Shown here: piece by piece, positions 9,326-19,000 of the stretch
How positions within the stretch are numbered: the stretch's first letter is position 1
How the letters are laid out: each line of letters opens with the position of its first letter
Origin: Aquimarina sp. RZ0
GTDB lineage: Bacteria; Bacteroidota; Bacteroidia; Flavobacteriales; Flavobacteriaceae
Assembly (NCBI RefSeq): GCF_008370685.1
Contig: NZ_VTZU01000033.1
Span: 1 to 64,000, forward strand
DNA length: 64,000 nucleotides
Direction: 5' to 3'
The notes under the pieces: generated by a model
The model's database searches: none
What the model was told of the DNA's origin: nothing
What the model saw: only the letters and a program-made list of their open reading frames with translations
Position numbers and translations under genes: made by a program

Positions 9326-9805
9326 ATGAGTCATTTTGATTATGTAGATCAACAGATATTATTGCAAATACGCGAAGATGCCAGAAAACCCTTTTCTCAG
9401 ATAGCCGAAGAACTTAAAATTTCGAATTCGCTGGTGCATCAGAGAATTAGGAAATTAAAGGAAAATGGAGTTATTAATAAAGCAGAATTTGTAATTGATG
9501 AAAAACAAATAGGATATAAAACTAAATCTTATGTAGGCATAAGATTAAAAGAAGCAAGATATGCCAAGCTTGTCGTTGATGAACTCAAAAAAATTCCTGA
9601 AATATTAGAATGTAATTATGTATCAGGAAACTATGCGCTTTTTATTTTGATTTTTGCTAATGATAATCATCATTTACGTAATATTTTGTACGAACAGATA
9701 CATCAGATTGATGGCGTAGGAGGTACAGATAGCTTTATTTGTTTTGATACCAATTTTAAAAGACAAATCACATTAGATTCATTGGCAAAGGGAACTACAA
9801 TATGA
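9326..9805 (+). CDS. Lrp/AsnC family transcriptional regulator
   Basis: A 159-residue regulator with an N-terminal AsnC-type helix-turn-helix (residues ~5-60, ending SNSLVHQRIRKLKENGVI) and a C-terminal RAM/AsnC ligand-binding domain (residues ~70-150). These proteins sense amino acids or 2-oxo acids and often control adjacent genes. Its TGA overlaps the ATG of the next gene by four bases (ATGA), so the two are translationally coupled. It lies back to back with the DUF1338 gene, whose expression it probably controls, perhaps in response to lysine or 2-oxoadipate. That ligand is inferred from the neighbours only. Confidence 0.92.
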   Translation: MSHFDYVDQQILLQIREDARKPFSQIAEELKISNSLVHQRIRKLKENGVINKAEFVIDEKQIGYKTKSYVGIRLKEARYAKLVVDELKKIPEILECNYVSGNYALFILIFANDNHHLRNILYEQIHQIDGVGGTDSFICFDTNFKRQITLDSLAKGTTI

Positions 9806-12720
9806 TTAATCCAAATGACTTAACAGCATTAAACAATCGATTAGAAGGCGATTTTCAGTTTGATGCGCTTACCACTTCTTTATATGCAACAGATGCATCT
9901 GTATATAGAAGGGTACCAATGGGGGTTGCTTTCCCAAAAACAACTTCTGATATTAAAAAGATTATAAAATTTGCGAATGCCCATTGCTGTGGTTTGATTC
10001 CCAGAACTGCTGGTACTTCGCTGGCAGGTCAATGTGTGGGTGATGGTATTGTGGTTGATGTATCTAAGCATTTTACAAAAATAATTGCTGTTAATGAATT
10101 AGAAAAAACCGTCACAGTACAGCCTGGAGTTATTAGGGATGATCTCAATCGATTTTTAAAACCGTTGGGATTATTTTTTGGACCCAATACTTCTACTTCT
10201 AATCGCTGTATGATCGGTGGTATGGTAGGTAACAATAGTAGTGGTACAACTTCTATACAATTTGGTGTAACAAGGGATAAAGTAATTAGTTTACAAACAA
10301 TTTTATCCGATGGCAGTGAGGTTGCTTTTACAGAGATTTCTAAAGAGGATTTTGAGATCAAAACACATTTGAACACATTAGAAGGAAACATCTATAAAAC
10401 ATTGTATGAAGAATTTTCTTCTGTTGAAGTACAGCAGCGTATAAAAAATAATTTTCCGAAACCCGAAATACATAGGCGTAATACTGGATATGCTATTGAT
10501 GAATTAATTTTATCTGATATTTTTTCTGATGATACGGAGGGATTCAATATGTGTAAGTTATTAACTGGTAGTGAGGGCACGCTAGCTTTTACTACAGAAA
10601 TCACCTTAGAATTAGACGAGTTACCGCCAAATGAATCCCTGATGATAGCAGCTCATTTTTATACCATACAAGATTGTCTGAGTGCTGTAGAACCAGTGAT
10701 GCAACATTCGTTATTTACCTGTGAAATGATGGATAAAACTATTCTTGATTGTACTAAAAATAATATAGAACAAATTAAAAATCGTTTTTTTATTGTAGAA
10801 GATCCAAAAGCGATTTTAATGTTAGAATTAAGAGCTTTTGATAAGGAAAACCTGGTGATTCAAAAAGAAGCTTTATTAAAAACCCTTGAAGAAGGAACGT
10901 CCTATGCCAATTCTGTATTGTTAGGCAAAGAAATTGATCAGGCTTTAGAATTACGCAAGGCAGGTTTAGGGTTATTAGGCAATATAGTAGGCGATAGAAA
11001 AGCTGTCGCCTGTATAGAAGACACTGCCGTGGCATTACCTGATTTGGCAGACTATATTAAAGAGTTTTCTGGTCTTATGAAAAATTATGATCAGGATGCC
11101 GTGTATTATGCACATGCCGGAGCAGGAGAACTTCATCTTAGACCAATTTTAGATCTTAAGAAGAGAGATGATGTAGTACTTTTTAAAAAAATTACAGATG
11201 ATGTAGCTTCTTTGGTTAAAAAATATCAAGGATCCATGAGTGGCGAACACGGAGACGGTATTGTGCGTGCAGGATATATTCCATATATGATTGGTGAAGA
11301 AAACTACAATTTATTAAAGCGAATTAAAAAAGCTTTTGACCCTCATGGTATTTTTAATCCTGGTAAGATTGTAGATGCATATCCAATGAATGAACAATTG
11401 CGATATGTAACTGATAGAAAAGAACCTGTAATAGATACAATATTGGACTTTACAGATTCTTTGGGGATATTGCGTGCCGCAGAAAAATGTAACGGAAGTG
11501 GAGATTGTAGGAAATCTGTAGGAGCAGGAGGAACCATGTGCCCTAGTTATAGAGCGACAAAAAATGAAAAAGATACAACCAGAGGAAGAGCAAATGCACT
11601 TCGCGAGGTATTGACTAATAACCCTGAAAAGAATACATTTAATAAGCAAGAGTTAAAAGAAGTTTTTGATCTATGTCTTAGCTGTAAAGGATGCTCTAGT
11701 GAGTGTCCTTCTAATGTAGATATTGCTGCGCTAAAAGCAGAATTTGAATATCAATATCAAAAAGATAATGGAGTATCGGTACGAACAAAACTATTTGCGT
11801 ATAACAATCAATTAAATAATCTAGGACGTATAGCTCCTGGTATTACTAATTTCTTTTTTAAGAATCCAATGACTTCTGGAATGCTAAAAGCTTCATTGGG
11901 AATTGCAAAGCAAAGAGACCTTCCGTTGTTAAGTAAACAATCACTTCGTAGTTGGTGTGCTCAGTATCTGACTGGAATACAGCCTAATAATCCAGTAAAA
12001 ACGATTTACTTTTTTATTGATGAATTTACAAATCACCTAGATTCACATATCGGAATAGATCTGATAGAATTGTTAACAAAGCTTGGTTATGCGATAAAAA
12101 TTGTAGACCACACAGAAAGTGGTAGAGCTTTTATTTCTAAAGGTTTATTGAAAAAAGCAAAAGAATTAGCGAACAAAAATATAACTATATTTAAAGATAT
12201 TATTTCCTCAGAAACACCTTTGATAGGTCTGGAACCATCTGCAATCTTAACATTTAGAGATGAATATATACGATTAGCTGATGATAAAAAAGCAGCAACA
12301 GTATTGTCTGAGCATATATTCCTGATTGATGAATTTTTAAAATCAGAAATAGAATTGGGGCATATTACCTGTGATCAATTTACAAAAGAAGAAAAAACAA
12401 TTAAACTTCATGGTCATTGTCATCAGAAAGCCTTATCTACGATCTATACTACGTTTACCTACCTTAATTTACCAGAAAATTTTACGGTTACCATTATCCC
12501 ATCTGGATGTTGTGGTATGGCGGGATCTTTTGGATATGAGAAGGAACATTATGAGATCAGTATGCAAGTAGGGGAGCAGACATTATTTCCGGCAGTCAGA
12601 AAAACTCCGGAACAGGTATTGATTGCAGCGACAGGTACGAGTTGTAGACATCAAATCAAAGATGGAACTAACCGTATAGCACAACATCCCATTAGTATTC
12701 TCAGGAATTCTTTAGTTTAA
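9802..12720 (+). CDS. YdiJ-like FAD-linked oxidase/FeS protein, probable D-2-hydroxyglutarate dehydrogenase
   Basis: A 972-residue fusion. Residues ~30-200 are an FAD-binding type 4 domain (GVAFPKTTSDIKKIIKF, PRTAGTSLAGQ). Residues ~210-530 are the FAD-oxidase C-terminal domain (GEHGDGIVRAGYI). Two ferredoxin-like cysteine clusters follow (GDCRKSVG...MCPSY and CLSCKGCSSECPSN). The C-terminus is a CCG redox domain (HGHCHQKAL, CCGMAGSFGYE). This is the architecture of E. coli YdiJ, a D-2-hydroxyglutarate dehydrogenase that yields 2-oxoglutarate and passes electrons to the respiratory chain. Next to an HglS-like enzyme, the substrate fits the product. It overlaps the lrp stop by 4 bp. A D-lactate dehydrogenase function is less likely but cannot be excluded. 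Confidence 0.87.
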   Translation: MINPNDLTALNNRLEGDFQFDALTTSLYATDASVYRRVPMGVAFPKTTSDIKKIIKFANAHCCGLIPRTAGTSLAGQCVGDGIVVDVSKHFTKIIAVNELEKTVTVQPGVIRDDLNRFLKPLGLFFGPNTSTSNRCMIGGMVGNNSSGTTSIQFGVTRDKVISLQTILSDGSEVAFTEISKEDFEIKTHLNTLEGNIYKTLYEEFSSVEVQQRIKNNFPKPEIHRRNTGYAIDELILSDIFSDDTEGFNMCKLLTGSEGTLAFTTEITLELDELPPNESLMIAAHFYTIQDCLSAVEPVMQHSLFTCEMMDKTILDCTKNNIEQIKNRFFIVEDPKAILMLELRAFDKENLVIQKEALLKTLEEGTSYANSVLLGKEIDQALELRKAGLGLLGNIVGDRKAVACIEDTAVALPDLADYIKEFSGLMKNYDQDAVYYAHAGAGELHLRPILDLKKRDDVVLFKKITDDVASLVKKYQGSMSGEHGDGIVRAGYIPYMIGEENYNLLKRIKKAFDPHGIFNPGKIVDAYPMNEQLRYVTDRKEPVIDTILDFTDSLGILRAAEKCNGSGDCRKSVGAGGTMCPSYRATKNEKDTTRGRANALREVLTNNPEKNTFNKQELKEVFDLCLSCKGCSSECPSNVDIAALKAEFEYQYQKDNGVSVRTKLFAYNNQLNNLGRIAPGITNFFFKNPMTSGMLKASLGIAKQRDLPLLSKQSLRSWCAQYLTGIQPNNPVKTIYFFIDEFTNHLDSHIGIDLIELLTKLGYAIKIVDHTESGRAFISKGLLKKAKELANKNITIFKDIISSETPLIGLEPSAILTFRDEYIRLADDKKAATVLSEHIFLIDEFLKSEIELGHITCDQFTKEEKTIKLHGHCHQKALSTIYTTFTYLNLPENFTVTIIPSGCCGMAGSFGYEKEHYEISMQVGEQTLFPAVRKTPEQVLIAATGTSCRHQIKDGTNRIAQHPISILRNSLV

Positions 12721-12823
12721 TTTTTTAGAATAGGTATGACGAAAAGGTATTCAAAATAGGATACAATTTAAAAATTGTGAATATCTATTCTGTTTATTAG
12801 TTTCTGTAAATTGTTTTTACATT

Positions 12824-12831
12824 TATATTTG
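12824..12831 (+). promoter_or_regulatory. -7 promoter box of the DUF4494 gene
   Basis: TATATTTG is a full match to TAnnTTTG, 18 bp upstream of the ATG at 12850. No equally clear -33 box is seen. Confidence 0.55.
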
Positions 12832-12849
12832 CGACCCTAAAAAAAAGAT

Positions 12850-13413
12850 ATGAGCACTACTTGGTATGAATGTAAAGTAAAATACAGAAAAATAAATGAT
12901 ACTGGTGTACAAAAGGTTGTTACAGAACCTTATTTAGTCGACGCTTTATCCTATACAGAAGCTGAAACGAGGATTAATGAAGAGATGGCAGCATATATCA
13001 GTGAAGAGTTTAAAATCACGAATATAAAAGTAGCCAATTTTGCAGAGATACATCCATTCGAAAACTCTGATCGCTGGTTTAAGTCCAAAGTTTCTTTGAT
13101 AGCATACGATGAAGAGAGTGGTAAAGAAAGAAAGACCAATCTATATTTGTTAGTACAAGCTAATGATGTAAAAGAAGCTTTTGATAATACTAATGGTATG
13201 ATGAAAGATAGTACAGGTGATTATACCATTCCTGCAATTACAGAATCACCGATTATGGATGTCTTTCCATATTTTACAGGTGAAGAAGAACAGCTGGAAA
13301 AATTTAAATCAATACGAGATTCCCATAAAGAGAAGGAAGAAATAGAAGAAATAAAAGTCATTGATAATTCAATACCACCAGCACCAGGATTTATAGCTGA
13401 TGAAGAAGAATAG
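12850..13413 (+). CDS. DUF4494 family protein
   Basis: A 187-residue soluble protein, recognised as DUF4494 from the N-terminus MSTTWYECKVKYRK, followed by VTEPYLVDALSYTEAE. This family is nearly confined to Bacteroidetes and has no known function. There is no signal peptide or membrane segment. The last ~45 residues are acidic and proline-containing (EEEIEEIKVIDN, PPAPGFIADEEE) and likely disordered. It has its own promoter box and its own terminator, so it is a single-gene unit between the YdiJ-like gene and the serine hydrolase. Confidence 0.88.
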   Translation: MSTTWYECKVKYRKINDTGVQKVVTEPYLVDALSYTEAETRINEEMAAYISEEFKITNIKVANFAEIHPFENSDRWFKSKVSLIAYDEESGKERKTNLYLLVQANDVKEAFDNTNGMMKDSTGDYTIPAITESPIMDVFPYFTGEEEQLEKFKSIRDSHKEKEEIEEIKVIDNSIPPAPGFIADEEE

Positions 13414-13434
13414 TTTTATAAACATATTCTTATT

Positions 13435-13482
13435 AAAAAGTTCTTCTAGTTCATAGTATATATGTTATTGCAAGAACTTTTT
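13435..13482 (+). terminator. Terminator of the DUF4494 gene
   Basis: Arms AAAAAGTTCTT (13435-13445) and AAGAACTTTTT (13472-13482) with a long AT-rich loop, followed by a T-rich tract. It starts 21 bp after the stop codon. Confidence 0.75.
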
Positions 13483-13568
13483 ATTTTTTTTACTTATTTT
13501 TTGTAACCATTTCATTATAAGGTTGTCATATTAGTTGTTATATCAATCTATTCAATCAAAAAAGGCAT

Positions 13569-15233
13569 ATGAAATTTTTACAAAAAAATTATCTTATTTC
13601 ATTAGTATATGTATGTATATTGACATTATTCACAGCTCAAGCACAAACTATAGAAAAAGAAATAGATGCCATTGTTTCCTCAATGTATACTCAGAATGAA
13701 CCTGGAATATCCATCTTAGTAGCAAAAAATGGCAAACCTGTATACCGCAAAGCTTTTGGGAAAGCAAGTCTGGAATTAGACGTGACTATGAAACCGGAGA
13801 ATGTATTTGAGTTAGGGTCAATTACAAAACAATTCACAGCAGTAGCGATCTTAATGCTCGAAGAGCAAGAGAAACTTGCTATCGGTGATGAAATCACAAA
13901 ATATATTCCAGATTATCCTACTCAAGGTAAAAAAATTACAATCCATCATTTGTTAAATCATACTTCTGGGATTAAAAGTTATACAGGTATGGAGAGTTTT
14001 AGAAAATTAGCAAGAACTGATATGTCTCCTATAGAATTGATAGATGTCTTTAAAAATGAGCCTATGGATTTTGATCCAGGTACAGCGTTTAGATATAACA
14101 ATTCCGGATATATACTATTAGGACATATTATTGAAGTAATCACAGAAAATACGTATGAGAATTTCATAGAGAAACATATTTTTAAAAAACTTGGGATGAA
14201 TTCTTCTTATTATGGTAAGATGAAAGAATTGATTAAAAATAGAGCATCTGGATATCAAAAAGAAGAAAGCAATTTTGCTAATGCAGATTATCTTAGTTTA
14301 ACCTTGCCATATGCAGCAGGATCTTTAATGTCTACAGTAGATGATTTATTAAAGTGGCAAAATGCGATCAGTGGAAATGTATTAATCAAAAGAAGTAGCT
14401 TAGAAAAAGCAATTCGAGGATCAGTACTTGATAATGGTGAGAATATTGAATATGGATATGGTTGGCGCAAAGCGAGTATAAGAGCGTCAGAAGGATATGC
14501 TCACGGGGGAGGTATTTTTGGGTACACTACCTATGGTGTTTTTCTTGAAAAAGAAAATGTATATGTAATCGGACTAACAAATTGTAATTGTAAGAATGTA
14601 CGTGATATAGTCAAAAAAGTAGCTGCTGTTGCTATTGGAAAACCAATACCAGATAAAAAAGACGCAATTACTTTATCAGAAGATTCATTAAAAAAATGGA
14701 TAGGAGCTTATGAGTTTGAAGAAAAAATCATAAGACACATTATATATAAAGAAGGAAAGTTATTTAGTTTAAAAGAAGGAACTAACTCAAGAGAATTTGA
14801 AATTTATCCAATGAAAGACGGTTCATTCATTTTTGATGATGGTACGATTTCTTATAATTTTTCTTTGACAAACAAAGGTGAAAGACAAACTATTTTTACA
14901 TCAGATCAAGGAAGTTTTATAGGGAAAGGTATCGATAAGGCACCTCTTACAGAACGAAAAACAATTACCGTTTCTCCTGATATTCTAAAACAATATGTAG
15001 GTAAGTATGAATTACAACCTAATTTTATCATATACATAACGTTAGAAGAGAACTCGCTTTTTGCACAAGCAACAGGGCAACCTAAATTTGAAGTTTTTGC
15101 AGAAACAGAACGTCTTTTTTTCTTAAAGGTAGTACCAGCAGAAATAACATTTAATCAAAACGAAAGAGGAAAAGTTGATAGTTTAACATTGAATCAAGGA
15201 GGAAAACAAATGCCAGCCAAGAGAATAGAGTAA
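13569..15233 (+). CDS. Exported serine hydrolase, beta-lactamase/class C family
   Basis: A 554-residue protein with a signal peptide (ISLVYVCILTLFTAQAQ) and a penicillin-binding/beta-lactamase fold (residues ~30-365). Catalytic motifs are present: SxxK at S84-I-T-K87 (GSITKQFT), YxN at Y176-N-N178 and an HGG motif at 312-314. The C-terminal ~180 residues hold two repeated lipocalin-like segments of the DUF3471 type (WIGAYEFEEK and YVGKYELQ). Such proteins are periplasmic esterases or D-amino acid peptidases; true beta-lactamase activity is not implied. The last residues (KQMPAKRIE) recur as a decayed remnant at 19917-19958, suggesting a lost paralogue. Confidence 0.9.
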   Translation: MKFLQKNYLISLVYVCILTLFTAQAQTIEKEIDAIVSSMYTQNEPGISILVAKNGKPVYRKAFGKASLELDVTMKPENVFELGSITKQFTAVAILMLEEQEKLAIGDEITKYIPDYPTQGKKITIHHLLNHTSGIKSYTGMESFRKLARTDMSPIELIDVFKNEPMDFDPGTAFRYNNSGYILLGHIIEVITENTYENFIEKHIFKKLGMNSSYYGKMKELIKNRASGYQKEESNFANADYLSLTLPYAAGSLMSTVDDLLKWQNAISGNVLIKRSSLEKAIRGSVLDNGENIEYGYGWRKASIRASEGYAHGGGIFGYTTYGVFLEKENVYVIGLTNCNCKNVRDIVKKVAAVAIGKPIPDKKDAITLSEDSLKKWIGAYEFEEKIIRHIIYKEGKLFSLKEGTNSREFEIYPMKDGSFIFDDGTISYNFSLTNKGERQTIFTSDQGSFIGKGIDKAPLTERKTITVSPDILKQYVGKYELQPNFIIYITLEENSLFAQATGQPKFEVFAETERLFFLKVVPAEITFNQNERGKVDSLTLNQGGKQMPAKRIE

Positions 15234-15254
15234 AAAAAAAATATTTATACTAAT

Positions 15255-15293
15255 AAAAAACCTATCAATTTCTTAAAAGTTGGTAGGTTTTTC
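15255..15293 (+). terminator. Terminator of the serine hydrolase gene
   Basis: Arms AAAAACCTA (15256-15264) and TAGGTTTTT (15284-15292), extended inside by TCAA and TTGG, 22 bp after the stop codon. Confidence 0.8.
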
Positions 15294-15680
15294 TTTGTGA
15301 AACGGTATGACCTTATTTTCTCAATATAGTGAAGCTTTACCTAGCGCTTTATACATGAAACCCGTGTTCTTTCCTGATTTTTTAACCAAAGTATGAGAAA
15401 TGAAATAGATATCATCTTTTCAAATAATTTTCCCAACACTTTTATTTTTCCTTGTTTTATTTGGGTATGTAAACTACCACGTGACAAGCCTCGGAGTATT
15501 TAAATGTCGATCATTGAGTAAAATCTCATAAACGATATACCACTCTCAAATGAAATGATAGCAATGCGGACTGCTATCTATGAACTTTCTTTTTTGTTCA
15601 TAAAACGGTTACTCTCTGTCGATATTTTTTTGTGAATAATTATATCAAATAGTAACGGTTAGAAATAAGAAATAAAGAAA

Positions 15681-15709
15681 AAAATCACCCCGTTAGGGTG
15701 AGTTTTTTT
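15681..15709. terminator. Bidirectional terminator-like hairpin
   Basis: TCACCC (15685-15690), loop CGTTA, GGGTGA (15696-15701). There is an A run on the left and a T run on the right. On the minus strand it follows directly after the stop codon of the small membrane ORF at 15713, which supports that ORF being real. Confidence 0.65.
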
Positions 15710-15712
15710 CTT

Positions 15713-16015
15713 TTAACAAGTAATAATTTTGATAAATAAATAGTAGAGAATCAGAGTGATAAAAACAAGATTATCATTTATTTCATTTGCTCTTTTATCT
15801 ATTTCTATGTTTCTGAAATATGCTGATGAGACAAATATCAACAAGAGCATAAATGGAGTACCTAATGAGCCTGACAAAGGGAATTTATTTGTATGGAACG
15901 GATAACAAATAGGCAGTATACAGCTCGAGCTAGCCATAAAAGATAAAAAAGGAATTAAATCCAGGAATATAGAAGAAATTAAATAATAGCAGTGCTTTAA
16001 AATTTTAAATAACAA
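15713..16015 (-). CDS. Possible small membrane protein, unknown
   Basis: A 100-residue frame with two hydrophobic stretches (residues ~10-35 and ~54-63) and a hydrophobic end (VFITLILYYLFIKIITC). I do not recognise the family. For it: a terminator hairpin lies immediately after the stop codon and the composition is plausible for an inner-membrane protein. Against it: the frame begins only 18 bp from the start of the divergent gene at 16034, leaving no room for a promoter, so a later start is likely (for example Met27, near 15937). It could also be chance in AT-rich DNA. Confidence 0.4.
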   Translation of the reverse strand: MLFKILKHCYYLISSIFLDLIPFLSFMASSSCILPICYPFHTNKFPLSGSLGTPFMLLLIFVSSAYFRNIEIDKRANEINDNLVFITLILYYLFIKIITC

Positions 16016-16033
16016 TTAAAACCTAAAATTATC

Positions 16034-19000
16034 ATGAAAATAATCAAACTATTACTTTTGTTGAGTCTTATATTAGGCATAGGATCTCATGCTAATGCCC
16101 AATTAAAAGGATGGGTCTTGCCCATAAGAAAGCTAAATACTTCAAGTTTGACTGCTACTCCTTATCTCGATTTTTCTTCTGGACATGCAGTGCTTACAGA
16201 AAAACCTTTTGATGGACCAGCCTCAGTACAAGCTGTAGGAAATGCTGAATACTGTAATAATTGTGCAGAGACTAATACAAAAATAAGTGAGATCATAATA
16301 CATGGGTTATCTAACCTGACTTACCCGGGAGGTGCTCCTACAGGTTCTATTGGCGAACATCCCATTGGAATTCGGTATGAAGAAAGTTGTGGAGCAGGTG
16401 CTGGCGGTATTAGGCAAGAGGCACTTTTGAGGAATAGTAATGGAGATTTCTTAACGCACACTTCTTTGACTGAGATATCTATGGGAAATGGTCCTACACC
16501 AGGTACTTTCTGGTTTGTAAGTCAAGTTTCTAATACACGACCTTATAGTGCTGCTGACTATCAGGTGATGTTATTTGATCCTAACTCAACAAATGTTTAT
16601 ACAACTGCAATGGTTAATAATGTTATTCCAATAGGTGAAGGGAATGGTGAAGGCTTTACTGAAGGTGTAGCTCTAGGGACAGAATTTGTTTATCAAGCGA
16701 TTGGAAATAATTTTATTCCTGGTTTAGTAGGTAGTACCTGCAGATCTATTTATATCGCCACAAATGATGCCAGATTAGTTCATTTAATATTAGATGTGAA
16801 CAACTTTACTATTTTATTTGGTTCTTCGCATATTTACAATGCAGGACAGGTAAATAATGGGTTAACTCTAGGTATTGAAACTAGTTTTCCGGATCCGAAC
16901 AATAATAATCATGCTCGATATGTAGCAAATAGTGGTAAAGACGGTGTTTTTGTTTCTGAGGTAAATGGAAATGGAGATTTCTTATCAGGTGCAGTATCTA
17001 CATCGCTTCAACCAAATGTTAATGGATCTGGTGATATAGTAATTGCTAATTACAATGTGGAATTTGACCAAACAAGTAGTTACTTATATTTTGGAGAAGG
17101 TGATACTACTAACAGATGGATTAGTAGATATCCTTTATCTTCTTTTGGTAATAATTCAACATCAGAATTTGTAGCCAATTTCAATTCTTCTTCTCCTAGA
17201 GTAGTATTTTTTGAGTCAGCAGCAAATAATAATATATATGTATCCGAATATCAAATTCCTGGAAGTTTTACAGCAAGTATAGATGAGATAGTAAATCCTC
17301 AATTAACTAGTATAGATAATGTAGAAGTCCATGAAATTGTTTCTGATCCAGGGAATTTGCAAAAATTAAGTCTAGGTTTTCCAGATTGGGTTGATGGAGA
17401 AGCACCACTAGAGTCTTCTGGTAAACAAGTTGAGGTCTGCATCAATGGTTTATGCACAAATAAAGAACAATATCAAGTTCAAATTTTACAAGGGAATCAA
17501 GTACTAGAAACCATAACATTATTTGATGATAATTGTCATTCCTTTTATGTATGTCCAGGGGTTTCTTATAATATCAGAATTGATGGAGATGTAGTGAACC
17601 AAATAACAATGTTAACAGATGATTATAGTTATGAATATAATCCTTATGGAGTTGTTAATCAGGTGTCTGGTTTGATTAATACCGATACCTATTGGAGTGA
17701 TACTGTTTATATCACAGGAGATGTCATAGTAGATAATACTGTATTAGATGTAACTAATACAGATGTATTATTTGATGAGTGTACGAGTATCTCTTTTATT
17801 AATGGTGCTAGTATTAGAGCAAATAATTCTGTGTTTAGAACATGTGATCCTAATCATGTATGGAATGGGTTAAATTTTAATGACTCAGCCATTGAACAGA
17901 ATGTAATTAATAAGTGTACGTTTAAAAATGCGTGGAGAGCAACTGCCTTTGATAATAACTCAGGCGCTAATCTTCATGGTAATTTGTTTGTCAACTGTTC
18001 ATTTGGTATATATAATTTTACGGGTCAATATACACCAAGAAGTGATTTTGAAGGTTCTGTTACTGATAATAATTATATTTTGAACGATCAATTCTCAACA
18101 GCAAGCAGTTGTAGATTAAATAGTGTGTGTTATTTCATTCAATCACACGGGGACTTTAATAGTACTGTTTCTGGTAATGCCATTTCTGATGCAAGTAATT
18201 CTGCAGAGTTACGTTATGGTATTGAATTAAAGGGGACAAAACATGCCGAAATAAAAAATAACACCATTTTGAATTCTAAACATGCAGTTTGGGTAAGAGG
18301 GGATAGTCCCAATTCTTCTACATCAATAGCCAATGTTAATGGTAATGTTATTTTAAATGATCAAATAGGATTATTGACAGGAATAAATATTCAAAGTTAT
18401 AAAACTACTTCAGTAAAAAACAATACTATTTCAAACCTTTTAGAGCCTGAGACCTCTGGAAATGGTATTCAAATTGTTTATTCCAGGAAATTTGAGATAG
18501 AGTCAAATACTGTTACAGGTTGCAAAACAGGGATTCTTGGGCATTTGTGCTTTGATGGTCAAATCATCAATAATATTCTAAATTCATCCAATAATTATGG
18601 TATTTATGTAAAAGAACCTGTGCACGTAAATATTTCGTGTAACGAAATAGACATGGATGGATATTCTGGAGAAGAAGGTTCAAATGCAGGAATCCGATAT
18701 GATGCAGGAGCTATTACAAACACAGATCGAATAAATAGCAATTGTATTTTGAATACTTATAATGCTATATATTTAGATAATAATGATAAAACGAATCCAG
18801 TATTACCTGAAATACGAAATAATTTTTTATATAATTATTCTGCATATGGTATTTATAGTAAGATGTTTACAGGAAGTATAGGGACATCTACAAGTCCTGG
18901 GATGAATACTTTTTTCTCTAATAATGTTGCTTTTGATGTTTACAGTGAAACAAATATTATATTTGCGAATAATAATTTTAGTTTAGGGACTCCATCTCCT

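Larger units (their letters stand above)
15234..15712. other. Intergenic region with two terminators and degenerate repeat DNA
   Basis: After the serine hydrolase terminator, about 390 bp shows no gene. A stretch at 15469-15523 (GTAAACTACCACGTGACAAG onward) is similar to 21100-21190, so it looks like a worn repeat. A small hairpin (GATAGCA and TGCTATC, near 15559-15580) lies further on. The region ends in the hairpin at 15681-15709. Confidence 0.55.

Noticed and set aside
11314-11649. 111-residue minus-strand ORF within the YdiJ-like gene
   Set aside because: Antisense to a conserved cysteine-rich region; the cysteines arise from the complementary strand.
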